From contig JAAXGW010000039.1 of assembly GCA_012267385.1 (NCBI GenBank), forward strand, positions 7,264-71,263: 64,000 bases of DNA, given 5' to 3'. The DNA comes from OMG group bacterium. Its GTDB lineage: Bacteria; Pseudomonadota; Gammaproteobacteria; Pseudomonadales; Azotimanducaceae. The notes below the pieces were generated by a model. The model searched no databases. It was not told the DNA's origin and saw only the letters and a program-made list of their open reading frames with translations. Within the stretch, counting starts at the first letter, position 1. Every line of letters starts with the position of its first letter. Positions 44,481-53,354 of the stretch are shown piece by piece. The position numbers and the translations under genes were made by a program.

Positions 44481-45323
44481 TTAGGAATTCGACGCTTTCT
44501 TGCTCAGCGGCGGGTGGTAAATGAGCTGGACACTAACTCCGTCCGGGTCATACACATAAAAACTGCGAGCCCCATCTCGATGTGTTTTCGGTTCTTTAGC
44601 GATTTGTACACCTTTGTCGCTAAGGTACGAATACCATTGATCCACTTCCTCTTCGGAATTCAGAATGAATCCTATGTGGTCTAAATTCGAGTCCGTTGGA
44701 TTACCCCTATGAAGCGCAAGATTGTCGTTCCCATTGGTTAAATACACGTTATCGGTATCAGGTTCCCACTCCACTTGCATTTTCATAATTTCAGAATAAA
44801 ACTTGCGACTTGCTGCATAGTTTGTGGAAGTCAATGCGACGTGGTGAAGACCTTGTGTTTTAAGTGAGGAATTTGAGGGCTTAACTGTGTTGGGTCGGTC
44901 CGAGCTGGGGGAGTGCAAGGTAAAGGTATGGGTAATGTCAATTCCAGCACGCCGTAGGATATTGGACACATGGCAGTATTTTTCCGTGCCAAGATTCAGT
45001 GCTCGATTTATCGTCGATTCGGTCAGTTGGTGCCCCGTTAGGTCGAAGTGTAAATGAATGGCACTTAAGTCTAGTAAATCTGACTCTTCTGGCATGCTGG
45101 TCACTTGCGTACAACATTCTGTAATGTCAACCTTGGACTTGTGGAGTATGTGGATTGCAGAAACTGTGCAACAGCTGCCAAGACACATTAGTAATAGATC
45201 TTTCGATGTAATTCCCTTTCGTGGGAAATCAAAAAGACCATGGGCTCGTAGTGAGACTGGGTATCCAGAATGCGAAATACCAGTAAAGTCTTGTTCTGGC
45301 TTCATATTGACTGTGATGGTCAT
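44481..45323 (-). CDS. OsmC/YhfA domain fused to a VOC domain
   Basis: 280 residues. Residues about 1-137 match the OsmC-like YhfA group: ISHSGYPVSLRAHG, CLGSCCTVSAIHILHKSKVD with C51 and C52, HFDLTGHQLTESTINRAL, and LGTEKYCHVSNILRRAGI with C117, giving the two cysteine positions of OsmC peroxidases. After a polar linker, residues about 155-272 are a VOC module: GLHHVALTSTNYAASRKFYS, DHIGFILNSEEEVDQWY and YDPDGVSVQLIYH. The frame is continuous, so it is one polypeptide. A peroxide- or electrophile-detoxifying role is inferred. Divergent from the SulP gene. Confidence 0.8.
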   Translation of the reverse strand: MTITVNMKPEQDFTGISHSGYPVSLRAHGLFDFPRKGITSKDLLLMCLGSCCTVSAIHILHKSKVDITECCTQVTSMPEESDLLDLSAIHLHFDLTGHQLTESTINRALNLGTEKYCHVSNILRRAGIDITHTFTLHSPSSDRPNTVKPSNSSLKTQGLHHVALTSTNYAASRKFYSEIMKMQVEWEPDTDNVYLTNGNDNLALHRGNPTDSNLDHIGFILNSEEEVDQWYSYLSDKGVQIAKEPKTHRDGARSFYVYDPDGVSVQLIYHPPLSKKASNS

Positions 45324-45527
45324 GGGTCGTCTTTACACTTGGGATGGTTTGTCGTGAAAAAAGCAGTACTGGTTATGCAGTTTGAAAGGCTGGACATCGA
45401 GTTGTCGAAGTACCAAATTATCACGAGACTAGTGCTATCAAGAAAACTAATTCGTAGTCGCGTCGACAATGATGTAGCCGTTAAACTATAAAAATTTTCG
45501 AAGCGTAATGAATTTAGAAACACTTTT

Positions 45528-47201
45528 ATGCAACTAGACCTCAAAACGATTCAAGGCGACATTCTCGGTGGAATCACAGCCGCAGTAGTTGCGCTCCCTA
45601 TTGGAATGGCGTTTGGAATTGCGTCCGGGATGGGTATTTTATCTGGCCTATACGGGGCGGTAGCGTTGTGTCTCATCGGGAGTATTTTCGGTGGTACGAA
45701 GACACAAATCTCTGGTCCAACGGCTCCAATGACAGTCGCAATGACTGTGGTGATCGCCACGTACGCTGATGAAAACGTCGCGCATGCTTTGGTTATTGTC
45801 GTATTCGCTGGTTTAATCCAAGTGTTGTTGGGCCTCTCTCGCATCGGTCGTTTTGTGGTGTACACACCGTATGTAGTGATATCCGGTTTCATGACAGGGA
45901 TTGGTTTGATTATCGTTCTCGTACATCTACCACCAATTCTTGGAGCACCCACACCTGACGGAGGTGCCTTGGGCGCAGTAAGTGCGCTTCCGGAAGCCTT
46001 CGGTGGGGTAAATCTTCATGCAGTGTTCGTTGCCGCGATGACTATAGCGGTTGGTTTGTTGTGGCCGAAGCGCTTTGGTCGTTTCTTACCCGCGCCGCTT
46101 CTCGGATTGGTCTGTGGAAGCATACTAGGGCTTATTTGGTTAACGGATGCTCCGACTCTGTCGAGTCTTCCGGTGGGGCTTCCTGAATTTTCTTTAGAAG
46201 TTCCGAGTGCAAGTTTTCTGCTAAGCGCAATCGAACCAGCGTTAATACTCGCGCTGCTCGGTTCGGTCGACAGTCTGTTGACTTCTTTGGTCGCTGATTC
46301 CTTGACAGGAACGACCCATGATTCCAATCGAGAATTGATCGGTCAGGGATTAGGAAATATAACTGCTGGGCTGATTGGTGGGCTTCCAGGTGCTGGGACC
46401 ACGACTTGTACGGTAACCAACATCATGTCCTATGGTAAAACACGGTTGTCTGGGATAATCTGTGGAACTTTATTGCTCACTGTTTTACTGTGGTTCGGGA
46501 AGTTTATTCCACCGATTCCATTGTCGGCTTTAGCAGGAGTCATGGTGTTGGTTGGCTTCGAAATAGTAGACTGGAATCTAGTTAAACGACTCCATAGGGT
46601 ACAGGCTTACTACTTAAGTGTGGTGCTGCTCACCTGCGGACTAACTATTTTTGTTGACTTGGTTACCGCGGTCGCAGTTGGACTAATCGTCGCAGGTCTC
46701 ACGCACGCGGCGCAATTGGAATCACTCGAGCTCGATAATTTGAAGTCTCTTCCGCTACTGGATTGGAAGTTTCTTCACAGATTCGATCCGGAAGATCCAG
46801 CATTCGAAGAGGGAATGGAGAAAACAGGAGTTGATGTTTTTTCGGCTAGAGTTGGGTTGGTTGAATTCAACGGTATTTACACGGTGGCTTCGTCCCGAGA
46901 GTTGTCATCAGTCATCGGAGAAGACATAAAAGATCACGAAGTCGTCATCTTTGATTTTTCGAAAACCGTGCACATTGACGACAGTGTCGCAATGGTGATT
47001 GTTCGCTTGATCAATATTGTGGTCAAGAGTGATACACACCTGATCATTACGGGTCTAGGAGGAACTGTTGCAGACACTCTGAATTCATTGGATGTATTGC
47101 ATCAAGTGCCAGAAGCCCATGTGGTCCAAGATATGGACGAGTGTAGAGTTTTAGCAACACAGCTACTTGAACTTGAAGACGAGAGAATTGAGCCTCGCTA
47201 A
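45528..47201 (+). CDS. SulP-family anion transporter with STAS domain
   Basis: 557 residues. The membrane part has about twelve hydrophobic helices, including GGITAAVVALPIGMAFGIASG, GGTKTQISGPTAPMTV (the anion-path motif) and SVDSLLTSLVADSLTGTTHD with GQGLGNITAGLIGGLPGAGT. The C-terminal STAS region (VVIFDFSKTVHIDDSVAMVI) follows from about residue 460. SulP proteins carry sulfate, bicarbonate or dicarboxylates; the ion here is unknown. The PEBP gene starts soon after its stop. Confidence 0.92.
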   Translation: MQLDLKTIQGDILGGITAAVVALPIGMAFGIASGMGILSGLYGAVALCLIGSIFGGTKTQISGPTAPMTVAMTVVIATYADENVAHALVIVVFAGLIQVLLGLSRIGRFVVYTPYVVISGFMTGIGLIIVLVHLPPILGAPTPDGGALGAVSALPEAFGGVNLHAVFVAAMTIAVGLLWPKRFGRFLPAPLLGLVCGSILGLIWLTDAPTLSSLPVGLPEFSLEVPSASFLLSAIEPALILALLGSVDSLLTSLVADSLTGTTHDSNRELIGQGLGNITAGLIGGLPGAGTTTCTVTNIMSYGKTRLSGIICGTLLLTVLLWFGKFIPPIPLSALAGVMVLVGFEIVDWNLVKRLHRVQAYYLSVVLLTCGLTIFVDLVTAVAVGLIVAGLTHAAQLESLELDNLKSLPLLDWKFLHRFDPEDPAFEEGMEKTGVDVFSARVGLVEFNGIYTVASSRELSSVIGEDIKDHEVVIFDFSKTVHIDDSVAMVIVRLINIVVKSDTHLIITGLGGTVADTLNSLDVLHQVPEAHVVQDMDECRVLATQLLELEDERIEPR

Positions 47202-47236
47202 AATCTGGTTTGTTGACAGGAAGAGTAGGAACAACC

Positions 47237-47713
47237 ATGGGATTTGCACTTTCAGAAATCGAACTCACCAGCAATGCATTCAAACCGCAAGGACGAATTC
47301 CCCAAGACCACACCGGCGAGGGAGAAGACTACTCTCCACATTTGGCGTGGTCGAACGTACCCGAGAACACCGATTCATTCGCGGTGGTTTGCCATGATCC
47401 GGATGCGCCGCTCCTGACACCAAGCGGGTACGGATTTGTGCATTGGGTTCTATATGGCATTCCTAAACCTGTTCGTGAACTACCAGAGGATTGTGAAGAG
47501 TATGTTCATGGTAGGAACCACTTTGGCAACATTGGATATGGCGGACCAATGCCTCCACACGGACACGGCACTCACCATTACTACTTTTGGATCCTAGCTC
47601 TGGATACGATGTTATCGCTACCCGCTGGTTTGAATATGGAGGAGTTGTTTAGCGAGATAGAGCCAGCTGTCGTAGGCATGAACCGACTTATCGGGACCTA
47701 TTCCCGAAGCTAA
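47237..47713 (+). CDS. YbhB/YbcL-type PEBP (Raf kinase inhibitor-like) protein
   Basis: 158 residues from the ATG at 47237, which has an AGGA-type ribosome binding site; TTG at 47210 would add nine residues without one. Family signature VPENTDSFAVVCHDPDAP followed by VHWVLYGIP, and GYGGPMPPHGHGTHHYYFWI later. The group is related to phosphatidylethanolamine-binding proteins; function in bacteria is poorly known. It follows the SulP gene closely. Confidence 0.9.
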   Translation: MGFALSEIELTSNAFKPQGRIPQDHTGEGEDYSPHLAWSNVPENTDSFAVVCHDPDAPLLTPSGYGFVHWVLYGIPKPVRELPEDCEEYVHGRNHFGNIGYGGPMPPHGHGTHHYYFWILALDTMLSLPAGLNMEELFSEIEPAVVGMNRLIGTYSRS

Positions 47714-48236
47714 TCAACGACCACAGATTTTTGAAACTCGGTGAATGATCAGATATATTTAACAAGGACTTATATACCTAACTTGACGCTAGGAAGCACT
47801 TTGGGAAAAAACGCATCACGAACAAAAAAGTCTGTTTGGTTTAGGATAGGTTATGTTTGTGCGGCACTATTTCTTATCGGACTAATATGGCTGACTTCTT
47901 CAATGTGGTTTTAATTGACTCTCCTCATCATATTTGGTGTATTTTTGCCATTGTGTTTCTCTTCTCTAAGTTAAACGAAAGTCATGATCGACGGAGAAAG
48001 ACCAGTTCAGGTTCCTAGGTACTTCGAGTTGCATGGTGTTGGACTGCCCTTCACTCAAATTCAATTGTCACGATTAGTTGTAAGTCCTATCAAAAACTAG
48101 CCAGTCGTTCTTAAAGCTGAAATTCGTTTTGGTAGTGAAACGGATACAGATTCGAGCACTTCGTAGAACTGAATGCCGTATCTTTCCGCTTTGAGTTCCT
48201 CTCCGCTACTAAACGATCAATACTTTGTTCGTGAAA
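47714..48236. other. 523-base region with one possible small gene
   Basis: Between the PEBP gene and the end of the minus-strand glycosyltransferase. It holds the small membrane-protein candidate at 47801-47914. Another frame, 47984-48100 (38 codons), opens with ATG but has no ribosome binding site and no recognisable content, and is not called. No strong terminator was found. The stretch 48101-48236 shows nothing further. Confidence 0.5.
47801..47914 (+). CDS. Candidate 37-residue single-pass membrane protein
   Basis: Starts with TTG at 47801, six bases after an AGGA at 47791-47794; in-frame TTG at 47783 and GTG at 47741 would make it 43 or 57 residues but lack as good a ribosome binding site. 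A basic N-terminus (GKNASRTKKSVWFR) precedes one hydrophobic helix (IGYVCAALFLIGLIWL) and a short tail TSSMWF, matching the positive-inside rule for a small integral protein. No family is recognised. It may be a real small protein or a chance frame. Confidence 0.35.
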   Translation: MGKNASRTKKSVWFRIGYVCAALFLIGLIWLTSSMWF

Positions 48237-48785
48237 TTAGCTTTTTTCGGACTTGCTCCTCTTAGAAAGAGTGTCTTGGTAAGTCGTGAGTGTCTCTGTT
48301 ACCATCTTCTTGACGGTCAGTTCTCTAGCTCTAGCCCATACGGACTCAAAATCTTGTTTAGCGCGCTCGAATTCCCTCAGTGTTCTTTCAACCGTGAGTG
48401 AGACTTTTTCCGCACTCAGTTGGTTAATTAGATAGTCATTTGGAATTAAGTCTGCCGCGATTCCAGTCGCGGTGGAAATTACCACTAATTTTTCTTGAAG
48501 CGCTTCTAAAAACACGTACCCAAAGCCTTCGCGCTCGGAGGTGGCGACAAGCAGTTGATGATCTGTAAATAGATCTTGGACATCGCTCCTTTCACCTAGT
48601 AAACACACACGATCCCGTAGTCCGAGATTAGCAACTAGCGTTTCAAGTCTAAGTCGCTCAGGACCGTCACCAACGATTGAGATGTGATTTGGAATGTTTT
48701 TCCAGGCTTGAATTAAGACATCAAATCTCTTTACCGGTACTAATCGACCAACTGCTATTGCTTTAAGACCTGAAGTCACGAACAT
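48237..48785 (-). pseudogene. C-terminal half of a split GT4 glycosyltransferase
   Basis: 182 codons from ATG at 48785. It is the second Rossmann domain of a GT-B enzyme: AIAVGRLVPVKRFDVLIQAW, HISIVGDGPERLRLETLVAN, VCLLGERSDVQDLF, and ATSEREGFGYVFLEAL with the catalytic-domain acid EGFG. It overlaps the N-terminal half by ten bases in a different frame (offset -1), so together they look like one gene broken by a one-base change near 48785. The linker after NG is about ten residues shorter than normal. Alternatives: sequencing error, two separate subunits translated by coupling, or a recent pseudogene. Confidence 0.65.
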
Positions 48786-49252
48786 CCATTCAAAATGGTC
48801 TGAACACGTGGATGATCGACTTTCCGGGCGACTGCTGGACTAACCGCGATGACAGTATCAAAATTTTTGTATAGATGAGGTTTAATATGGAGGTTGTGTA
48901 TTGTCAAGATGCACCTGCTAGGGAATCGTTTTCGAGTTAACGAAACAACCTGAGCCGCTTTTCGACCATGAGCGTGAACGATGGAAGGATTGACTTTAAG
49001 AACCTGTCTAGTAAATTGTCGCAACAGAAATGGACTGTATCGCCATCGATCGAATCGGACAGTTTGGAACTCTACCAAGTTTACGAACAAACTCCTATAG
49101 GAGTCATGTGCAAGAATCGTGACACGGCAATCTGCATTAACGAGACCGTGCGCTAAGTCTCGTACATGCCGTTCGATACCTCCTCCCGTGTTTAGCCCGC
49201 TGATTGCGAAACAAACAGAGAGCGTGTCTCCAGTGTTGCTGGTCAAAGTCAA
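48776..49252 (-). pseudogene. N-terminal half of a split GT4 glycosyltransferase
   Basis: 158 codons from an ATG at 49252, overlapping the stop of the upstream hydrolase-like gene by four bases. The first GT-B domain is recognisable: SVCFAISGLNTGGGIERHVR (glycine loop), SIVHAHGRKAAQVVSLTR, and FDTVIAVSPAVARKVDHP. It ends VQTILNGCS and stop, exactly where a GT4 enzyme would continue into the second domain. The reading resumes in the -1 frame in the feature at 48237. No slippery heptamer was seen, so programmed frameshifting is not supported. Confidence 0.65.
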
Positions 49253-50043
49253 GGTTGCGTCTCAGGCGGTTCGGCATGCTCGATTGCTTCAAGATACTCG
49301 GCTTGTATACGCGACGCGACAATCTCTAGTGCTCTGGTGGAGTCAACGGTATTGTCGTCTATCGCTTCCGGTAGTGAAATTACGAGACTCCCGTCGAGTT
49401 CTACGACTTGTGGATCGTCACTCATTTCCTTGAACAAGGAGTGTTGTAAAGGATCGATGCGCCACTGAAAAAATCGAATTGTTGGTGGTAATCTCTTTGG
49501 CAGTATGTCGCCACATTCTTTCTCATCAAAAACACCGACTGTACCCTTGAGAGGTGCGGCGACAACGTGTCCATCGAGTCGTGTCAACTCTTTCCAATTG
49601 CGTGCAAATTGAGAGAGATACAAACCGCCCAAACCGTGTCCTACTATAGTGACTCGAGTGATCGATTCATTGGAATTTAGTATTGAAGAAATGTCTTGTC
49701 TCACTTCTGCGTCGGATTTGTTAGGACATTCACTTGGATCCCAACGGATAAAGAAAGTGTCGGTGGATTCGTCGTCCAACGTTTGAAGAGGTTTCGTCCA
49801 TTCGAAACCGTTGGTATTCACGTCATGTATTGCGATTAGTATTCGATTCACGGCATCGCTTGGAGGTTCGATCCGATGAAGACCTAGAGGCAGTTCCATC
49901 AACTCAGAATGGGAGTCTTCTAAGTTCTCTACAGGTACTACCAGATCGTGCAAGTTAACCATAGTGTCAGCAAACAGTTGACTGGTCAAGAATAGAAGGG
50001 TAGCGGCGAACAGTGCTTTGACTCGTAACCAGTGTTCTTTCAT
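49249..50043 (-). CDS. Secreted alpha/beta-hydrolase-fold protein lacking the nucleophile serine
   Basis: 264 residues with a signal peptide (ALFAATLLFLTSQLFADT). RILIAIHDVNTNGFEW holds the oxyanion-type loop; the nucleophile elbow reads TIVGHGLGGLYLSQFAR, with G137 where GxSxG hydrolases have serine. Codon 137 is GGT at 49633-49635; AGT would restore serine. No other candidate nucleophile elbow is visible, so it is probably a non-enzymatic binder or a pseudo-enzyme, unless the codon is misread. It overlaps the glycosyltransferase start by four bases. Confidence 0.7.
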   Translation of the reverse strand: MKEHWLRVKALFAATLLFLTSQLFADTMVNLHDLVVPVENLEDSHSELMELPLGLHRIEPPSDAVNRILIAIHDVNTNGFEWTKPLQTLDDESTDTFFIRWDPSECPNKSDAEVRQDISSILNSNESITRVTIVGHGLGGLYLSQFARNWKELTRLDGHVVAAPLKGTVGVFDEKECGDILPKRLPPTIRFFQWRIDPLQHSLFKEMSDDPQVVELDGSLVISLPEAIDDNTVDSTRALEIVASRIQAEYLEAIEHAEPPETQP

Positions 50044-50096
50044 TCGAATAGCTTGGATGATTGGACCTACGAGACTATTGAATCCTATTGACGAGT

Positions 50097-53000
50097 CTAT
50101 TCTTCGACAGTTGGATGGACTTCCTCAAGTGTCTCTGCGTCGTATACCACGCCCCCTTTGATCACGTACACGAGGTCATCTGAACTGCGAATATTTTCGA
50201 GTGGATCATTCTCAAGCACGACAAGGTCTGCTAATTTACCGACTTCAATGGTACCGATATCTTCAGCGATACCAAGCATTTCAGCTCCATGTCTTGTCGC
50301 GGCTCGCATTGCTTCATAGTTACTAAAACCACCCTTAGCTAAACTCCACAACTCCCAGTGATAACCAAGACCTTGAAGTTGACCGTGCGAACCGACACCG
50401 ACTTTACCACCTGCTTGAACTATCTCATGACACTGTTTGGCTTGAAGAAGAAACACATGGTCTTCTTCATGTACCCAAAATGATCGCCGGAGTTTGCTAT
50501 CGAGAATTTGTTGGGGGGTAAAGTTGCGAAGTTTTTCATTAAGAAGGGGCGATTCTGCCGCGATGAAGTAGTTTTCTCCTCTTGGTCCACCGTACACGAC
50601 CATAAGCGTGGGGGTATAAGCAATCTGCGATTGCGCGAGTAGTTCAACCACATCCTTGTACATTCCGATAACTGGCAAGCTGTGTTCGTTTCCACTGAAG
50701 CCATCGATTACATGTGTGAGATCGAGTTTAGTGTCTAGTGCTCCTTCGGCGGTAGGCATGACTTTCAGTTCCGCCGCGGCCTTCAGTAGCCACTGCCGTT
50801 GTTTTCTGTTCCCCGAAATATACGCCTTAATGTGTCTAACGCCGTAATTTTCGACGTAGTTTTGGAGAACTCTTTTTGCGTGTTCTTGGCTTTCAAAATC
50901 ATGGTCGCTAAATACACCCGGTCCGGTGGAGAGGGTTCGCGGCCCCTTCATCCTACCTGCATTAACTAGATCGCCATAGTCGATTACGTCCACCGTACTA
51001 GGTTGCACATCGGTTGCCGTAGTAATCCCGTAGGCAAGATTCGCACGGAGAGACCAGAGGTCGGGGTCGAGGACGTTACGATACATTTTGAAATGAGCAT
51101 GAGTATCTACGTATCCCGGGAAGATGTACGTTCCTGATACATCGATAATGGTTGCCTCATCGGGAATCTCAATATCAACACCGATTTCTTTGATGCGATC
51201 GCCTTCAATCAACACAGTCGTGTTTTTGAGTTGATTGTTGGATTCTGAAGTCATGGAAGAAACTGTACCACCTACGAGTGCGATTGATCCCTCTGGTATC
51301 TGTCTTGCGTGATAAATCTTTACTGGGATCTGCACCAGCGAGGATGATTCAATTGACTCCGTCTCAGATTCGTCACCTGTATTACTCGATGTATCTTCAC
51401 AGTCTTCTTCCGAAGCATCCTTTTGCTCCAAACAATCGAAGGTTATTTCTATATCAGCGATGGATCGGTAAAAGATATTGTTCCCGACGCTCCAATACAC
51501 AACAGACGAATCGTGAGACCATCCAAAGTGGTCAACCCCGGTCTTGACCAAAGTTACGAATGGAAGTTTAGGATCATCGATTGAAGTTTCAAAACTCGCA
51601 AGATCGGTTTGTAAAGTACGAAGTAAAAAGAGTCGATTGGTGTGTTGGACTAAAACGTACTGACCGTTGGGTGAAAGTTCTAGATTTCGTACGGGAATCT
51701 CACCTTCGTCATAGTAAATTCCCGATCCTTTGACAGTTAAATGAGATCGAAAGTCTGATCCATCTAAACGTATCGAAACAAGACCAGAATTGCCCGATCG
51801 AAAAATACCAGGATAGAGGTATGCGTACAGTCGGTTCTCATCTGGTCCCCAATGTTGATTCGTAAAGCCACGAGCGTGCCGAACCACGCGATCTTCAAGA
51901 TTTCGGTCGGCTACACTAATCTCGATGATGTCCGTTCCTGGAGGTTGACCAAAATCTCCTCCATCAACGACTCGTTCATGTTGAATTCCTCGAAAGACGA
52001 AGATTGAGTTCCCGTCTGTAGTCCAGAGCGGTTGTGTATAGAACGCATTGTTGCTAGAGACTCGGGTCGGTCTGCTATTTTCTCGTGCGGGTACGGTCCA
52101 TAGTGCACCGCCGTCTGCAGACCAACTTACGAAAGCTATTTGCGTACTATCGGGAGACCAGGTCGGATGTGCAGAAAAGCCAGGGACGTCTTCAACATGC
52201 CAGAGTTCATTCGTCTCTCGGTCAAACACATAGATGTCCGCCATAGCAGTAAACACAAACTTTTGCTTATCAGGCGACAGTTCCAGATCATGAATCATGC
52301 GCGCTTTAACAGGTTCTAATCCAATACGGTGAGGGAAGTACAGTCTCGGTCCCAATTTTTTCTCGATTTGAACGCTAAACGGAATTTCCTGTGCTGTTGA
52401 GTTTTCGTCTTCGAACACATCGGTGACACTTTTTCGCCACAGTCTGCCACCCATAGTGAAGACGATCTCGGTATTGTCCGGAGTAAAGGAGTAGTTAGGC
52501 AAGACATCGCGTGTGAATCGGGACTCTTGTTCGTCTCGTTGTACTGGGAACGCGAACCAAACGTCGTCGCCTGTCGTCAGGTCTCTGATACGAAGGCCGG
52601 TCTTCCCCTCCGCCCGAGTACCGTACGCAAGATAACGTCCATCGTTAGAAATTTGTGGGCGAAATGCACCGCCGGAAGATCCAGTCAACGTGTCCTCATA
52701 GTTGTTCCTAAGTTCTCGTCTCACAACTTGCCAAATGGGTAAGCGCAGGTCATATCCGAAGCCACCGTATTTACGGGCGTAATACAGATATTTACCGTCT
52801 GGGCTATACACTGCGCCCAAAACGTTGTGCCGCGCACTGCGCGCAGCTGATTTGTTGACATAGGTGATCTGAACCCCCGATCCTCCGTTCAGGTGATAAG
52901 CCCAAATTTCGTAGGTGGCAAGTCCCCAAGACGACTTTGATACTATGACGTGGTCTCCTTTTGGAGACCAAGAAGGCGATGCAAAGAGTGCGTCACCATC

Positions 53001-53354
53001 AGCGTCGGAAAGATTTCGCGGATTTTCCCCGTCAGCATCCATGATCCAAAGGTCTTCCTTCCCACCTCGATCTGAGATGAATGCAATCTTAGAGCCATCT
53101 GGTGAATATACGGGTTGGGAGTCAAACGCCATACTCTTAGTGATCGCGGTAGCTTCTCCGCCGGTAAAGGGGAAGGTGTACAAGTCGCCCAAGACTTCAA
53201 TGATCAAGGTGTTATTCATAGGAGAAACGTCCACGGCGAGCCATGTGACTTCGTCTGTGGTTATGTTGATCTCTCGCACACCATCTAACGGAAGATCTGC
53301 CTTCGCGATCATCAAGAACGAAAACGAGAACAGAATTACAAAACTTTTTTTCAC
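50097..53354 (-). CDS. Secreted PD40/TolB-like propeller fused to an amidohydrolase
   Basis: 1085 residues from a GTG start, with a signal peptide (SFVILFSFSFLMIAKA). The N-terminal half is a beta-propeller of PD40 repeats (FDSQPVYSPDGSKIAFISDR, FRPQISNDGRYLAYG, and others). The C-terminal third, from about residue 735, is a metal-dependent amidohydrolase: FPGYVDTHAHFKMYRN with the HxH motif, GFSGNEHSLP, and GSHGQLQGLGYHWELW. Such fusions are known from marine gammaproteobacteria; substrates are unknown. Its GTG overlaps the ion-channel stop by four bases. Confidence 0.85.
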   Translation of the reverse strand: MKKSFVILFSFSFLMIAKADLPLDGVREINITTDEVTWLAVDVSPMNNTLIIEVLGDLYTFPFTGGEATAITKSMAFDSQPVYSPDGSKIAFISDRGGKEDLWIMDADGENPRNLSDADGDALFASPSWSPKGDHVIVSKSSWGLATYEIWAYHLNGGSGVQITYVNKSAARSARHNVLGAVYSPDGKYLYYARKYGGFGYDLRLPIWQVVRRELRNNYEDTLTGSSGGAFRPQISNDGRYLAYGTRAEGKTGLRIRDLTTGDDVWFAFPVQRDEQESRFTRDVLPNYSFTPDNTEIVFTMGGRLWRKSVTDVFEDENSTAQEIPFSVQIEKKLGPRLYFPHRIGLEPVKARMIHDLELSPDKQKFVFTAMADIYVFDRETNELWHVEDVPGFSAHPTWSPDSTQIAFVSWSADGGALWTVPARENSRPTRVSSNNAFYTQPLWTTDGNSIFVFRGIQHERVVDGGDFGQPPGTDIIEISVADRNLEDRVVRHARGFTNQHWGPDENRLYAYLYPGIFRSGNSGLVSIRLDGSDFRSHLTVKGSGIYYDEGEIPVRNLELSPNGQYVLVQHTNRLFLLRTLQTDLASFETSIDDPKLPFVTLVKTGVDHFGWSHDSSVVYWSVGNNIFYRSIADIEITFDCLEQKDASEEDCEDTSSNTGDESETESIESSSLVQIPVKIYHARQIPEGSIALVGGTVSSMTSESNNQLKNTTVLIEGDRIKEIGVDIEIPDEATIIDVSGTYIFPGYVDTHAHFKMYRNVLDPDLWSLRANLAYGITTATDVQPSTVDVIDYGDLVNAGRMKGPRTLSTGPGVFSDHDFESQEHAKRVLQNYVENYGVRHIKAYISGNRKQRQWLLKAAAELKVMPTAEGALDTKLDLTHVIDGFSGNEHSLPVIGMYKDVVELLAQSQIAYTPTLMVVYGGPRGENYFIAAESPLLNEKLRNFTPQQILDSKLRRSFWVHEEDHVFLLQAKQCHEIVQAGGKVGVGSHGQLQGLGYHWELWSLAKGGFSNYEAMRAATRHGAEMLGIAEDIGTIEVGKLADLVVLENDPLENIRSSDDLVYVIKGGVVYDAETLEEVHPTVEE

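Noticed and set aside
45270..45491. 73-codon plus-strand frame between the OsmC-VOC and SulP genes
   Set aside because: It overlaps the start of the OsmC-VOC gene, has no ribosome binding site, and shows no recognisable content; it also covers the expected divergent promoters.
47984..48100. 38-codon plus-strand frame with ATG
   Set aside because: No ribosome binding site, no hydrophobic or family features.
48770..48800. Programmed -1 frameshift joining the two glycosyltransferase halves
   Set aside because: No X XXY YYZ slippery heptamer or downstream stem is visible at the junction.
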